64,000 nucleotides of DNA, from the NCBI GenBank assembly GCA_016721765.1, contig JADKHO010000001.1:1104001-1168000 (forward strand), in the 5' to 3' direction. The translations under genes and the position numbers were made by a program. The notes beneath the pieces were generated by a model. The model had not been told where the DNA came from. It made no database searches and saw only the letters and a program-made list of their open reading frames with translations. This DNA comes from Bacteroidota bacterium (lineage in GTDB: Bacteria > Bacteroidota > Bacteroidia > UBA4408). This document shows positions 19,219 through 26,110 of the stretch, one piece after another (position 1 is the first letter of the stretch; each line of letters opens with the position of its first letter).

Positions 19219-21014
19219 TATTTTGATTTACGTTTGCGTTCATTCTCATCTAAAATAATTTTTCGCATGCGAATGGAAGATGGAGTTAATTCAACATATT
19301 CGTCTTCTTGAATATATTCCATGGCTTCTTCCAAAGAAAATTTCACTGCAGGAGCTATTTTCATTTTCTCATCAGTTCCACTGGCGCGCATGTTAGTTAA
19401 CTTTTTGGTTTTGGTGATATTCACCGCCAAATCATCCGGACGTGTGTGTTCACCAATCACTTGACCTGCATATATTTCCTCAGTTGGATCGATAAAAAAG
19501 AAACCTCTGTCCTGCAATTTGTCAATGGAATAAGCAATTGCAGTGCCTTGTTCCATCGATATCAATGAACCGGAAATTCGACCATTAATATCCCCTTTCC
19601 AAGGTTCGTAGGCTTTAAAGCGGTGCGCCATTATCGCTTCTCCGGCAGTTGCAGTAAGCACTTTATTACGTAATCCCATAATTCCGCGAGAAGGAATGGC
19701 AAACTCCATGTGAATCATATCGCCCTTGGGTTCCATTATCAACATATCGCCTTTCCGTTGGCTTACTAGTTCAATTACTTTTCCTGAAACGGGTTCGGGA
19801 ACGTCAACGGTTAATACCTCAATTGGTTCACACTTAACCCCGTCTATTTCTTTTATCAATACTTGCGGTTGCCCAACTTGCAATTCATATCCCTCTCTGC
19901 GCATGGTTTCAATTAAAATTGACAAGTGCAAAATACCTCTTCCAAAAACCAAATAAGAATCTGCCGAGTCGGTTTCTTCCACTCTCAAGGCTAAGTTTTT
20001 TTCAATCTCTTTAAACAAGCGATCCCTTAAGTGACGAGAAGTTACAAATTTTCCCTCCTTGCCAAAAAACGGCGAGTTGTTTATGGTAAAAAGCATACTC
20101 ATGGTTGGCTCATCAATACTGATAGGAGGCAATCCTTCCGGACTTTCAAAATCTGCGATAGTATCACCAATTTCAAATCCTTCAATGCCGGTAAGTGCAC
20201 AAATATCTCCACAACCTACCTCTGTAACTTTTGCTTTTCCTAATCCTTCAAAAGAAAATAATTCCTTTATGCGTGATTTAACCACACTACCATCTCTTTT
20301 AACTAATGAAACCGGCATATTCTCACGCAAAGCTCCTCGCTTAATACGACCTACTGCAATACGACCCACAAAAGATGAAAAATCAAGAGAGGTAATTTGC
20401 ATTTGTGGTGTCCCTTCTAAAACAGGAGCTTCAGGAATATTTTCAATAATGCAATCTAGTAATGCGGTTATATCAGTAGTAGGTTTATTGTAATCTGTAC
20501 TCATCCAACCTTGTTTAGAAGAACCAAATATGGTTGGAAAGTTTAATTGTTCCTCTGTTGCATCCAAATTAAAAAACAAATCAAATACATTATCATGTAC
20601 CTCATCCGGACGACAATTTGGCTTATCCACTTTGTTAATTACCACAATTGCTTTTAATCCAATTTGCAAGGCTTTTTGCAACACAAAACGAGTTTGCGGC
20701 ATCGGGCCTTCAAATGCATCTACTAATAATATAACTCCATCAGCCATGTTTAACACGCGCTCTACTTCTCCTCCAAAATCACTGTGTCCGGGGGTATCAA
20801 TAATGTTAATCTTAACACCGTTATAGTTTACCGAAACATTTTTCGAAAGAATAGTAATGCCGCGCTCTCGTTCCAAGTCATTGTTGTCAAGAATTAAATC
20901 TCCAGACTCTTGGTTGTCGCGAAAAAGCTTTGACTGATGAAGAATTTTGTCCACCAGTGTTGTTTTTCCGTGGTCAACGTGAGCGATAATGGCAATGTTT
21001 CTAAGGTTTTTCAT
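19218..21014 (-). CDS. typA: ribosome-associated GTPase TypA/BipA
   Basis: This is a 598-residue translational GTPase acting on the ribosome in stress and low-temperature adaptation and in 50S assembly. The G1 loop AHVDHGKTT is at residues 11-19, followed by the switch segment RERGITI, G3 DTPGHSDF and G4 NKVDKP. The EF-G-like domains and the TypA-specific C-terminal part follow (GRGILHLSILIETMRREG, PSRGIMGLRNK, QVIGEHTRPDDL). The ATG at 21014 matches the family N-terminus and length; a longer in-frame opening would run through the promoter box. It is coupled to the downstream peroxiredoxin. Confidence 0.97.
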   Translation of the reverse strand: MKNLRNIAIIAHVDHGKTTLVDKILHQSKLFRDNQESGDLILDNNDLERERGITILSKNVSVNYNGVKINIIDTPGHSDFGGEVERVLNMADGVILLVDAFEGPMPQTRFVLQKALQIGLKAIVVINKVDKPNCRPDEVHDNVFDLFFNLDATEEQLNFPTIFGSSKQGWMSTDYNKPTTDITALLDCIIENIPEAPVLEGTPQMQITSLDFSSFVGRIAVGRIKRGALRENMPVSLVKRDGSVVKSRIKELFSFEGLGKAKVTEVGCGDICALTGIEGFEIGDTIADFESPEGLPPISIDEPTMSMLFTINNSPFFGKEGKFVTSRHLRDRLFKEIEKNLALRVEETDSADSYLVFGRGILHLSILIETMRREGYELQVGQPQVLIKEIDGVKCEPIEVLTVDVPEPVSGKVIELVSQRKGDMLIMEPKGDMIHMEFAIPSRGIMGLRNKVLTATAGEAIMAHRFKAYEPWKGDINGRISGSLISMEQGTAIAYSIDKLQDRGFFFIDPTEEIYAGQVIGEHTRPDDLAVNITKTKKLTNMRASGTDEKMKIAPAVKFSLEEAMEYIQEDEYVELTPSSIRMRKIILDENERKRKSK

Positions 21015-21048
21015 ACTTTTTTGTACTCGTTTTTTATTTTTGAGGCTG

Positions 21049-21077
21049 CAAAAGTAGTCTTTTTTATCCTGATTCAA
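21049..21077 (-). promoter_or_regulatory. typA promoter (TTG-N18-TACTTTTG)
   Basis: On the minus strand, TTG (21077-21075) and TACTTTTG (21056-21049) are spaced by 18 nt and lie 34 nt before the typA ATG. Confidence 0.65.
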
Positions 21078-21167
21078 GGCATCGACCAGTTTTATTTTTG
21101 AAGGGGAGGACAAATAAAGTTATGAAAATCAGTACTTTTACGCTATTATTTGGATTGCGGTTTAATA

Positions 21168-21200
21168 TTTGTTTATTCCAAAATAAAAGTTTTATATTTG
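21168..21200 (+). promoter_or_regulatory. promoter TTTG-N21-TATATTTG
   Basis: TTTG at 21168-21171 and TATATTTG at 21193-21200 precede the secreted-protein gene by about 60 nt. The spacing is within the range seen for Bacteroidota promoters. Confidence 0.6.
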
Positions 21201-21267
21201 GCTTTTGAATGTGAAATCACGAAACATTCCTAAAACAACCGATTAAAGAAAATAATTCTACATGATT

Positions 21268-22062
21268 ATGAAAAAAATTGTCTTGTCCACGCTATTAGTT
21301 CTAACTACTCTAAGTTTTACAAAAGCTGGTGTTATAGTGCTAGAAGGCAACTATCAAGGAAAAAATATTTATATCCAAAATCCCAATGCTGGTTCTGGAG
21401 TTGGTTTTTGTACCTTTGAAGTTACTGTGAATGACCAAACAACAACAGACGAAATTAACACAAGCGCCTTTGAGGTAGATTTTACCGCTTACCAAATTAA
21501 GTTTGGTGATAAAGTGGTTGTTAAGATTAAACACAAAGACGATTGCAAACCAAAAGTGCTTAATCCCGAAGTGCTAAAACCAAGAAGTACTTTTTCTGTT
21601 GTTCCCGGCTCAATGAAAGTTGACAAGGAAGGAAACTTTAGCTGGGCTACCACTAATGAAACCAGTAAAATGCTTTATACTGTTGAGCAGTTTAAGTGGA
21701 ACAAATGGGTGAAATGTGGTGATGTGATGGGCAAAGGAACTGTGCAAGAAAACGAATACTCTATTAAAGTAACTCCTCACTCTGGTGAGAATAAATTCCG
21801 TGTAAAACAAACTGATTTTAGCGATAAAGCAAATGTTTCAGAACCGCTAAAATACCGTGCAGTATTGCCGGAAGTAACCTTTGATAAAACTAAAGTGGAT
21901 AAACAAATCCAATTTTCTTCCTCCACTGCTTTCGAATTGTTTGACTCCTTTGGTAACATCGTGAAAAAGGGAGTTGATTCTAAAATTGACATCTCTGCTA
22001 TTAAAAAGGGCACCTATTACCTTAATTACGATAACAAAACCGATAGTTTTGTAAAAAAATAA
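21268..22062 (+). CDS. secreted protein with short T9SS-like C-terminus
   Basis: This is a 264-residue exported protein with a clear signal peptide (MKKIVLSTLLVLTTLSFTKA). The mature part is beta-rich. It has one likely disulfide pair (GFCTFEV and DDCKPKV) and a C-terminal segment (FELFDSFGNIVKKG, KKGTYYLNYDNKT) that resembles the last strands of a type A T9SS domain but is shorter than usual. I recognise no family. An ATG two codons earlier (21262) is also possible. It has its own promoter and a strong terminator, so it is a single transcription unit, likely well expressed. Confidence 0.7.
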   Translation: MKKIVLSTLLVLTTLSFTKAGVIVLEGNYQGKNIYIQNPNAGSGVGFCTFEVTVNDQTTTDEINTSAFEVDFTAYQIKFGDKVVVKIKHKDDCKPKVLNPEVLKPRSTFSVVPGSMKVDKEGNFSWATTNETSKMLYTVEQFKWNKWVKCGDVMGKGTVQENEYSIKVTPHSGENKFRVKQTDFSDKANVSEPLKYRAVLPEVTFDKTKVDKQIQFSSSTAFELFDSFGNIVKKGVDSKIDISAIKKGTYYLNYDNKTDSFVKK

Positions 22063-22086
22063 ACAGCACATTTTGTTAAGTTATAT

Positions 22087-22119
22087 AATAGCTCTTAGAT
22101 TCTAAGAGCTATTTTTTTT
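22087..22119 (+). terminator. intrinsic terminator
   Basis: A perfect 12-bp stem, AATAGCTCTTAG / CTAAGAGCTATT (22087-22098 with 22102-22113), has a 3-nt loop and runs into a T-tract. It ends the transcript of the secreted-protein gene just before the methylmalonyl-CoA epimerase gene. Confidence 0.9.
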
Positions 22120-22125
22120 AAATCT

Positions 22126-22530
22126 ATGATACGAATCGAACACATCGGCATTGCTGTGAAAAATACCGAAACAGCTAATCTCTTATTTGAACAGCTATTA
22201 GGAGCCGGCTCCTACAAATCGGAGGCGGTTGCTAGCGAAGGTGTAGAAACCTCTTTTTTTAAGGTAGGAGAAAATAAAATAGAACTTTTACAAGCATCCT
22301 CCCCTGATAGCCCCATCGCTAAATTTATTGAAAAAAGGGGCGAAGGAATACACCACATTGCGTTTGAGGTGGAGGATATTTACAAGGAAATGGAGCGCTT
22401 GAAACTACTGGGTTTTACACTGTTGAACGAAACACCTAAGAAGGGTGCCGACAATAAACTAATTTGCTTTGTGCATCCCAAGAGCGCTAATGGTGTTTTA
22501 GTAGAACTCTGTCAGGAAATTAGAGAATAG
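22126..22530 (+). CDS. mce: methylmalonyl-CoA epimerase
   Basis: This is a 134-residue vicinal-oxygen-chelate (glyoxalase-fold) enzyme that interconverts (2R)- and (2S)-methylmalonyl-CoA in the propionate/succinate route. Its two beta-alpha-beta-beta-beta halves are visible. Metal ligands are His6 (RIEHIGIAV), His77 (GIHHIAFEV) and Glu127 (GVLVELCQ). Other family markers are KIELLQ and a P-x-x-G-A segment near residue 104. Length is typical. It starts right after the upstream terminator and is followed 4 nt later by an acetyltransferase gene. Only a few bases separate the T-tract from its ATG. Confidence 0.93.
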   Translation: MIRIEHIGIAVKNTETANLLFEQLLGAGSYKSEAVASEGVETSFFKVGENKIELLQASSPDSPIAKFIEKRGEGIHHIAFEVEDIYKEMERLKLLGFTLLNETPKKGADNKLICFVHPKSANGVLVELCQEIRE

Positions 22531-22534
22531 GCCA

Positions 22535-23029
22535 ATGCTAAATATTAGAAAGGCAAATGAAGACGATCTGGAGCGCATTCGCGAAATTTATAACGATGCC
22601 GTTTTAACTAGCACTTCCACTTTTGACACGGAAGTAAAATCAAGTGAAAACAGAAGAAGTTGGTTTTTGGATCGCGATGAAAATTTTCCTGTTTTTGTAG
22701 CTGTTTTGTCTAATTGTGTTGTCGGTTATATCGCTTTAAATAAGTGGTCGGAACGCCTAGCGTATAACATTACGGCAGAAGTTTCACTGTATGTGCATAA
22801 AGATTTTCGGGCCCAAGGAATAGGGAAGCAATTGCTTGAGAAATGTGTGACGTATGCTCAAGAAGCAACTGAGTTAAACTCCCTGATAGCAAGAATTACC
22901 GAAGGCAACGCTCATAGTATTTATTTGCATAAACTCAATGGTTTTGAACTAATGGGCATAATGAAACAAGCAGGAAGAAAATTTGATAAATTACACGATG
23001 TAACCTTTATGCAAAAAATGCTGCGTTAG
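22535..23029 (+). CDS. GNAT N-acetyltransferase (phosphinothricin acetyltransferase-like)
   Basis: This is a 164-residue cytosolic GNAT-fold acetyltransferase that uses acetyl-CoA. The pattern matches the phosphinothricin/methionine-sulfone acetyltransferase branch: IRKANEDDLERIREIYNDAV at the N-terminus, a TFDTE motif, and EVSLYVHKDFRAQGIGKQLLE as strand 4 plus the acetyl-CoA binding loop (R-A-Q-G-I-G). N-A-x-S-I-x-L-H-x-x-x-G-F lies near the end. The natural substrate may be a small amine or amino-acid analogue; this cannot be decided. It is in an operon with mce, and its stop overlaps by 3 nt the stop of the convergent amidohydrolase gene. Confidence 0.88.
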   Translation: MLNIRKANEDDLERIREIYNDAVLTSTSTFDTEVKSSENRRSWFLDRDENFPVFVAVLSNCVVGYIALNKWSERLAYNITAEVSLYVHKDFRAQGIGKQLLEKCVTYAQEATELNSLIARITEGNAHSIYLHKLNGFELMGIMKQAGRKFDKLHDVTFMQKMLR

Positions 23030-24195
23030 ATAATGCGCGTTGAATTGGCGTGTTCTGAATGGAGATTTTCCAATAACACCAATCCGGGCTTTTTTCCTTT
23101 TTCAAGGGATCCATATTGCTCCTGAATACCCAAATAATTCGCGCCATTCAATGTTCCCCACTCCAACAACAACTCCATACTAATTTCGGGATAGTGCTTT
23201 TGAATTGTCTTTATTTCCTCCCAAATAGAAAGTTGTGTGTTACTGGCTAAGCTGTCGGTTCCTAAGGTGAGTTGAGCCTTTGATTGAATGAGTAATGGAA
23301 TATTAGGAAGTCGATTCTCGATATACAAATTTGCATTTGGACAAAGGCACCAATATAAATTTTTGCTACCTGCAAATTCAATATCCGATTGCGCGCTGAA
23401 CGTATTGTGCACAAGTAAAATAGCTGCTTCTGTTTTTAGATGTGATAGATATACAGGTAGCGAGTTTTTTCCGTACTCCTTTAAGGTACTAATATCCAAA
23501 CCAAACTGCTCCAGCATAGCTGCCATTTTACCACTTTTATTTTGAAAGAGCTTATTTTCCTCTTCGCTTTCTTGGTTGTGAATGCTTAATATGCTTCCCT
23601 TTTTACGACTCGCTGCAGCAATTAAATCCATTAATTCAAATGAAGTGGAATAAGGTGCATGCGGTGTGAGTGATGCGCTAAGCCCGGCATTTTCAAACTG
23701 CTGCAGTAGCTCTAAACCTGTTGAGAAAAAAGACAATGCGCGCGAACTATCAAAACCAAATAATTCAATAAATGAATGAGAGTAAAGCTTACTTTTTTGC
23801 TTTTGCAGCAAGGTGTTTGAACCATTACAAATATCGCCAATTGCAACAATTCCATTTTGTAACATTTCCTGTTCTGCTACTTGAATCGCAGTTACAATAT
23901 GTTCGGAGTTGAACGTTGTTCTTGATTTTTGAAGGGCTTGAATGAAACCATTAAGTCCAGTTTTTGCAGGAATGTGACCCTTTAAAAAGGAAAGCTCCAA
24001 ATGGCAATGCGTATTTACAAAACCCGGACAAATTGCTCCGTTAAAATATTTTGCCCCATCTTGAGCGCCTTTGTATTCGAGGTGATCCGGCGAAAGGACA
24101 TCCATGATTGTTCCGGCATCATCCGTAACTACAATACCATTATTTATGGAAGGACCGGAAACGGTATAAATACAATCGGCACTAAACTTTAGCAT
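23026..24195 (-). CDS. amidohydrolase (chlorohydrolase/deaminase type)
   Basis: This is a 389-residue metal-dependent hydrolase of the amidohydrolase superfamily, close in pattern to the TrzN/SsnA/aminodeoxyfutalosine-deaminase group. Metal-binding elements run in order: HCH in FVNTHCHLELS, HAPY in SLTPHAPYS, HNQES in LSIHNQESEEE, and the terminal Asp in LGTDSLASN. An N-terminal beta-sandwich strand pair and a C-terminal LEKGKKPGLVLLE motif flank the barrel. A deaminase or hydrolase acting on a ring amine is likely, but the substrate is unknown. The ATG at 24195 is preferred because the longer TTG at 24216 lies inside the -7 box. Confidence 0.85.
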   Translation of the reverse strand: MLKFSADCIYTVSGPSINNGIVVTDDAGTIMDVLSPDHLEYKGAQDGAKYFNGAICPGFVNTHCHLELSFLKGHIPAKTGLNGFIQALQKSRTTFNSEHIVTAIQVAEQEMLQNGIVAIGDICNGSNTLLQKQKSKLYSHSFIELFGFDSSRALSFFSTGLELLQQFENAGLSASLTPHAPYSTSFELMDLIAAASRKKGSILSIHNQESEEENKLFQNKSGKMAAMLEQFGLDISTLKEYGKNSLPVYLSHLKTEAAILLVHNTFSAQSDIEFAGSKNLYWCLCPNANLYIENRLPNIPLLIQSKAQLTLGTDSLASNTQLSIWEEIKTIQKHYPEISMELLLEWGTLNGANYLGIQEQYGSLEKGKKPGLVLLENLHSEHANSTRII

Positions 24196-24213
24196 ACATA
24201 ATTTGGAGATGTG

Positions 24214-24249
24214 CAAAGCTATCTAATAATTCAATAATCCCGATTCAAA
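24214..24249 (-). promoter_or_regulatory. -7 box TAGCTTTG with possible -33
   Basis: On the minus strand, TAGCTTTG (24221-24214) lies 18 nt before the amidohydrolase ATG. A TTTG at 24249-24246 is 24 nt further upstream, which is slightly long spacing. Confidence 0.5.
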
Positions 24250-24356
24250 GAACAAATAACTTTATTTGTCAATGGACCCTGCTAATGCACAAAGTTCAAT
24301 GGGTAGAAAAATTTTGACCACGTTTAAATTCAAGTCCTGTAAAAGATTATTTTACC

Positions 24357-24364
24357 TACTTTTG
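24357..24364 (+). promoter_or_regulatory. -7 promoter box (TACTTTTG)
   Basis: The box lies 18 nt before the polyprenyl synthase ATG at 24383. It falls inside the longer open frame that starts at 24266, which argues against that upstream start. Confidence 0.6.
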
Positions 24365-24382
24365 GAGCCCGCCAATTCATCT

Positions 24383-25354
24383 ATGTATAGCATCGAGCAG
24401 ATTAAACAACCGGTTGAAACTGAAATGAAGGTTTTTGAACAAAAGTTCAAAACGTTTATGGCAAGCTCTGTTCCATTGTTAGATAAAATCACACATTATA
24501 TTGTTAAACGAAAGGGCAAACAACTTCGCCCCTTATTCGTATTTCTCTCAGCACGTGTTTGTGGCGAAATAAATGAATCAACGTATCGTGCCGCTTCTTT
24601 AATTGAACTGCTACACACCGCAACCTTAGTACACGATGATGTGGTGGACGATAGCAACGAGCGAAGAGGTTTTTTTTCTATTAATGCCTTGTGGAAAAAT
24701 AAAATTGCGGTGTTGGTGGGCGATTATTTATTGTCTAAGGGTTTGTTGCTTTCGTTGGATAACAATGATTTTGAAACGCTAAAAATTGTTTCAAATGCCG
24801 TGCGTGAAATGAGTGAAGGAGAATTGCTGCAAATTGAGAAGGCACGCAAACTCGACATTGAAGAAACAATTTACTTTGACATCATTCGCCAAAAAACAGC
24901 CTCACTAATTGCCTCATGTTGTGCGAGTGGAAGCAATTCAGTTGGAGCTGCTGCAGCAGAAGTTGATAAGATGCGAAAATTTGGCGAATTGGTTGGTATG
25001 GCTTTTCAAATAAAGGATGATTTATTCGACTATGGTAGCGCTGATATTGGCAAGCCAACCGGCATCGACATCAAGGAAAAAAAAATGACACTACCTTTGA
25101 TTTTTGCTTTGCAGAAAAGCTCCTTTTTCGAAAAACGTCGCATCATTAATATCGTTAAAAACAACAACAACAATCCCGAGAAGGTTGCAGAGGTAATTGA
25201 ATTTGTAATCAAAAGCGGAGGAATCGAATATGCCGAGAGCAAAATGCACCAGCTAAAAGAGGAAGCATTGACATTGCTTAAAACCTTTCCTACCTCGCCC
25301 TCGCGAGAATCGTTGGAGCAGCTGGTACTTTACACAGTAAACCGTAAAAAATAA
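24383..25354 (+). CDS. polyprenyl (octaprenyl-type) diphosphate synthase
   Basis: This is a 323-residue trans-prenyltransferase that condenses isopentenyl diphosphate units into a long-chain prenyl diphosphate, most likely for the menaquinone side chain. Landmarks are KGKQLRP (residues 44-50), the first aspartate-rich motif DDVVDDSNERRG (from 85), GDYLLSKG and the second motif FQIKDDLFDYG (DDLFD 212-216). A GKPTGIDIKEKKMTLPLI segment follows the second motif. The start at 24383 is chosen because the alternative upstream start would add a 39-residue extension crossing the promoter box. It is divergent from the amidohydrolase gene. Confidence 0.93.
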   Translation: MYSIEQIKQPVETEMKVFEQKFKTFMASSVPLLDKITHYIVKRKGKQLRPLFVFLSARVCGEINESTYRAASLIELLHTATLVHDDVVDDSNERRGFFSINALWKNKIAVLVGDYLLSKGLLLSLDNNDFETLKIVSNAVREMSEGELLQIEKARKLDIEETIYFDIIRQKTASLIASCCASGSNSVGAAAAEVDKMRKFGELVGMAFQIKDDLFDYGSADIGKPTGIDIKEKKMTLPLIFALQKSSFFEKRRIINIVKNNNNNPEKVAEVIEFVIKSGGIEYAESKMHQLKEEALTLLKTFPTSPSRESLEQLVLYTVNRKK

Positions 25355-25384
25355 TTTTCAATTGCGATCCGAATAATAAGGAAA

Positions 25385-25933
25385 TTAACTCTGCAATTTT
25401 GCCTCAATCCTTTGTAAAATCTCCGTTTGAAGCTTTTGAATTTTAAACAGATTTTCTAATTCTTCCTCCATCAATAAATTCATTTTTTGATGCAAGGTGC
25501 GTATTTCAATCTCAGCTTTTAAATTTATCAAATAATCATTCTCCGAGCGTTTGCGGTCTTTTTCCTCTTTACGGTTTTGACTCATCATAATTATAGGAGC
25601 TTGCAGGGCAGCAATAGACGAAAGAATAAGGTTCATCAAAATAAAAGGATAGGGGTCAAAGGCGCGATGCATTAAAATAACTGTATTTAGTATGATCCAA
25701 AGAATGAGTATCACTGAAAAAATAATGATAAATTTCCAGGATCCGCCAAATGCAGCTACTTGATCGGATAACCGCTCACCAAACTTTATTTCTTCTTCAA
25801 TAGGAGTGGATAAATCTTGTACTAGCAACTCCTCTTCCTGTATTGAATCGGCCACAATTTTATTCAACTTGCCCAATTGCGTGTTTTGAGTCAACACTAA
25901 TTCATCTAAATATTTTCGGTCGTTGTTTTTCAT
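25385..25933 (-). CDS. DUF1003 membrane protein
   Basis: This is a 182-residue inner-membrane protein of the DUF1003 family. The central part has the family signature: E-x-x-x-F-G-E-R-L-S-D-Q-V-A-x-F-G-G-S-W-x-F-I, two transmembrane helices joined by an F-D-P-Y-P-F-I-L-M-N loop, and S-S-I-A-A-L-Q-A-P-I-I-M-M-S-Q-N-R. A long charged coiled-coil tail (about residues 110-182) should be cytoplasmic. Its function is not established; it is often assumed to be a transport or envelope accessory. The ATG at 25933 fits a promoter box 21 nt upstream. Confidence 0.88.
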   Translation of the reverse strand: MKNNDRKYLDELVLTQNTQLGKLNKIVADSIQEEELLVQDLSTPIEEEIKFGERLSDQVAAFGGSWKFIIIFSVILILWIILNTVILMHRAFDPYPFILMNLILSSIAALQAPIIMMSQNRKEEKDRKRSENDYLINLKAEIEIRTLHQKMNLLMEEELENLFKIQKLQTEILQRIEAKLQS

Positions 25934-25954
25934 CTTGTTTGCGTTAATTTTATC

Positions 25955-25962
25955 CAAAGTTA
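25955..25962 (-). promoter_or_regulatory. -7 promoter box (TAACTTTG)
   Basis: This minus-strand TAnnTTTG element lies 21 nt before the DUF1003 ATG. Confidence 0.5.
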
Positions 25963-26051
25963 TTACAAACAAGTGTCTTATCAGCACAATCTTACCTAAC
26001 AACTAGGGAAAGAATAAGTCGTAAAGTTTTTTTAAAAACCCCAACAGCACT

Positions 26052-26086
26052 TTTGTATTTAGTAATGTATTATTTTAGTATGTTTG
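26052..26086 (+). promoter_or_regulatory. promoter TTTG-N23-TATGTTTG
   Basis: TTTG at 26052-26055 and TATGTTTG at 26079-26086 lie 24 nt before the ATG at 26111. The TTG at 26084 is part of the box. Confidence 0.6.
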
Positions 26087-26110
26087 AATTTCCTCATTCA
26101 CCCCACCCAA

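Noticed and set aside
20059..20493. 144-codon plus-strand open frame
   Set aside because: It is antisense to typA, whose GTPase motifs are intact; no promoter box or domain supports it.
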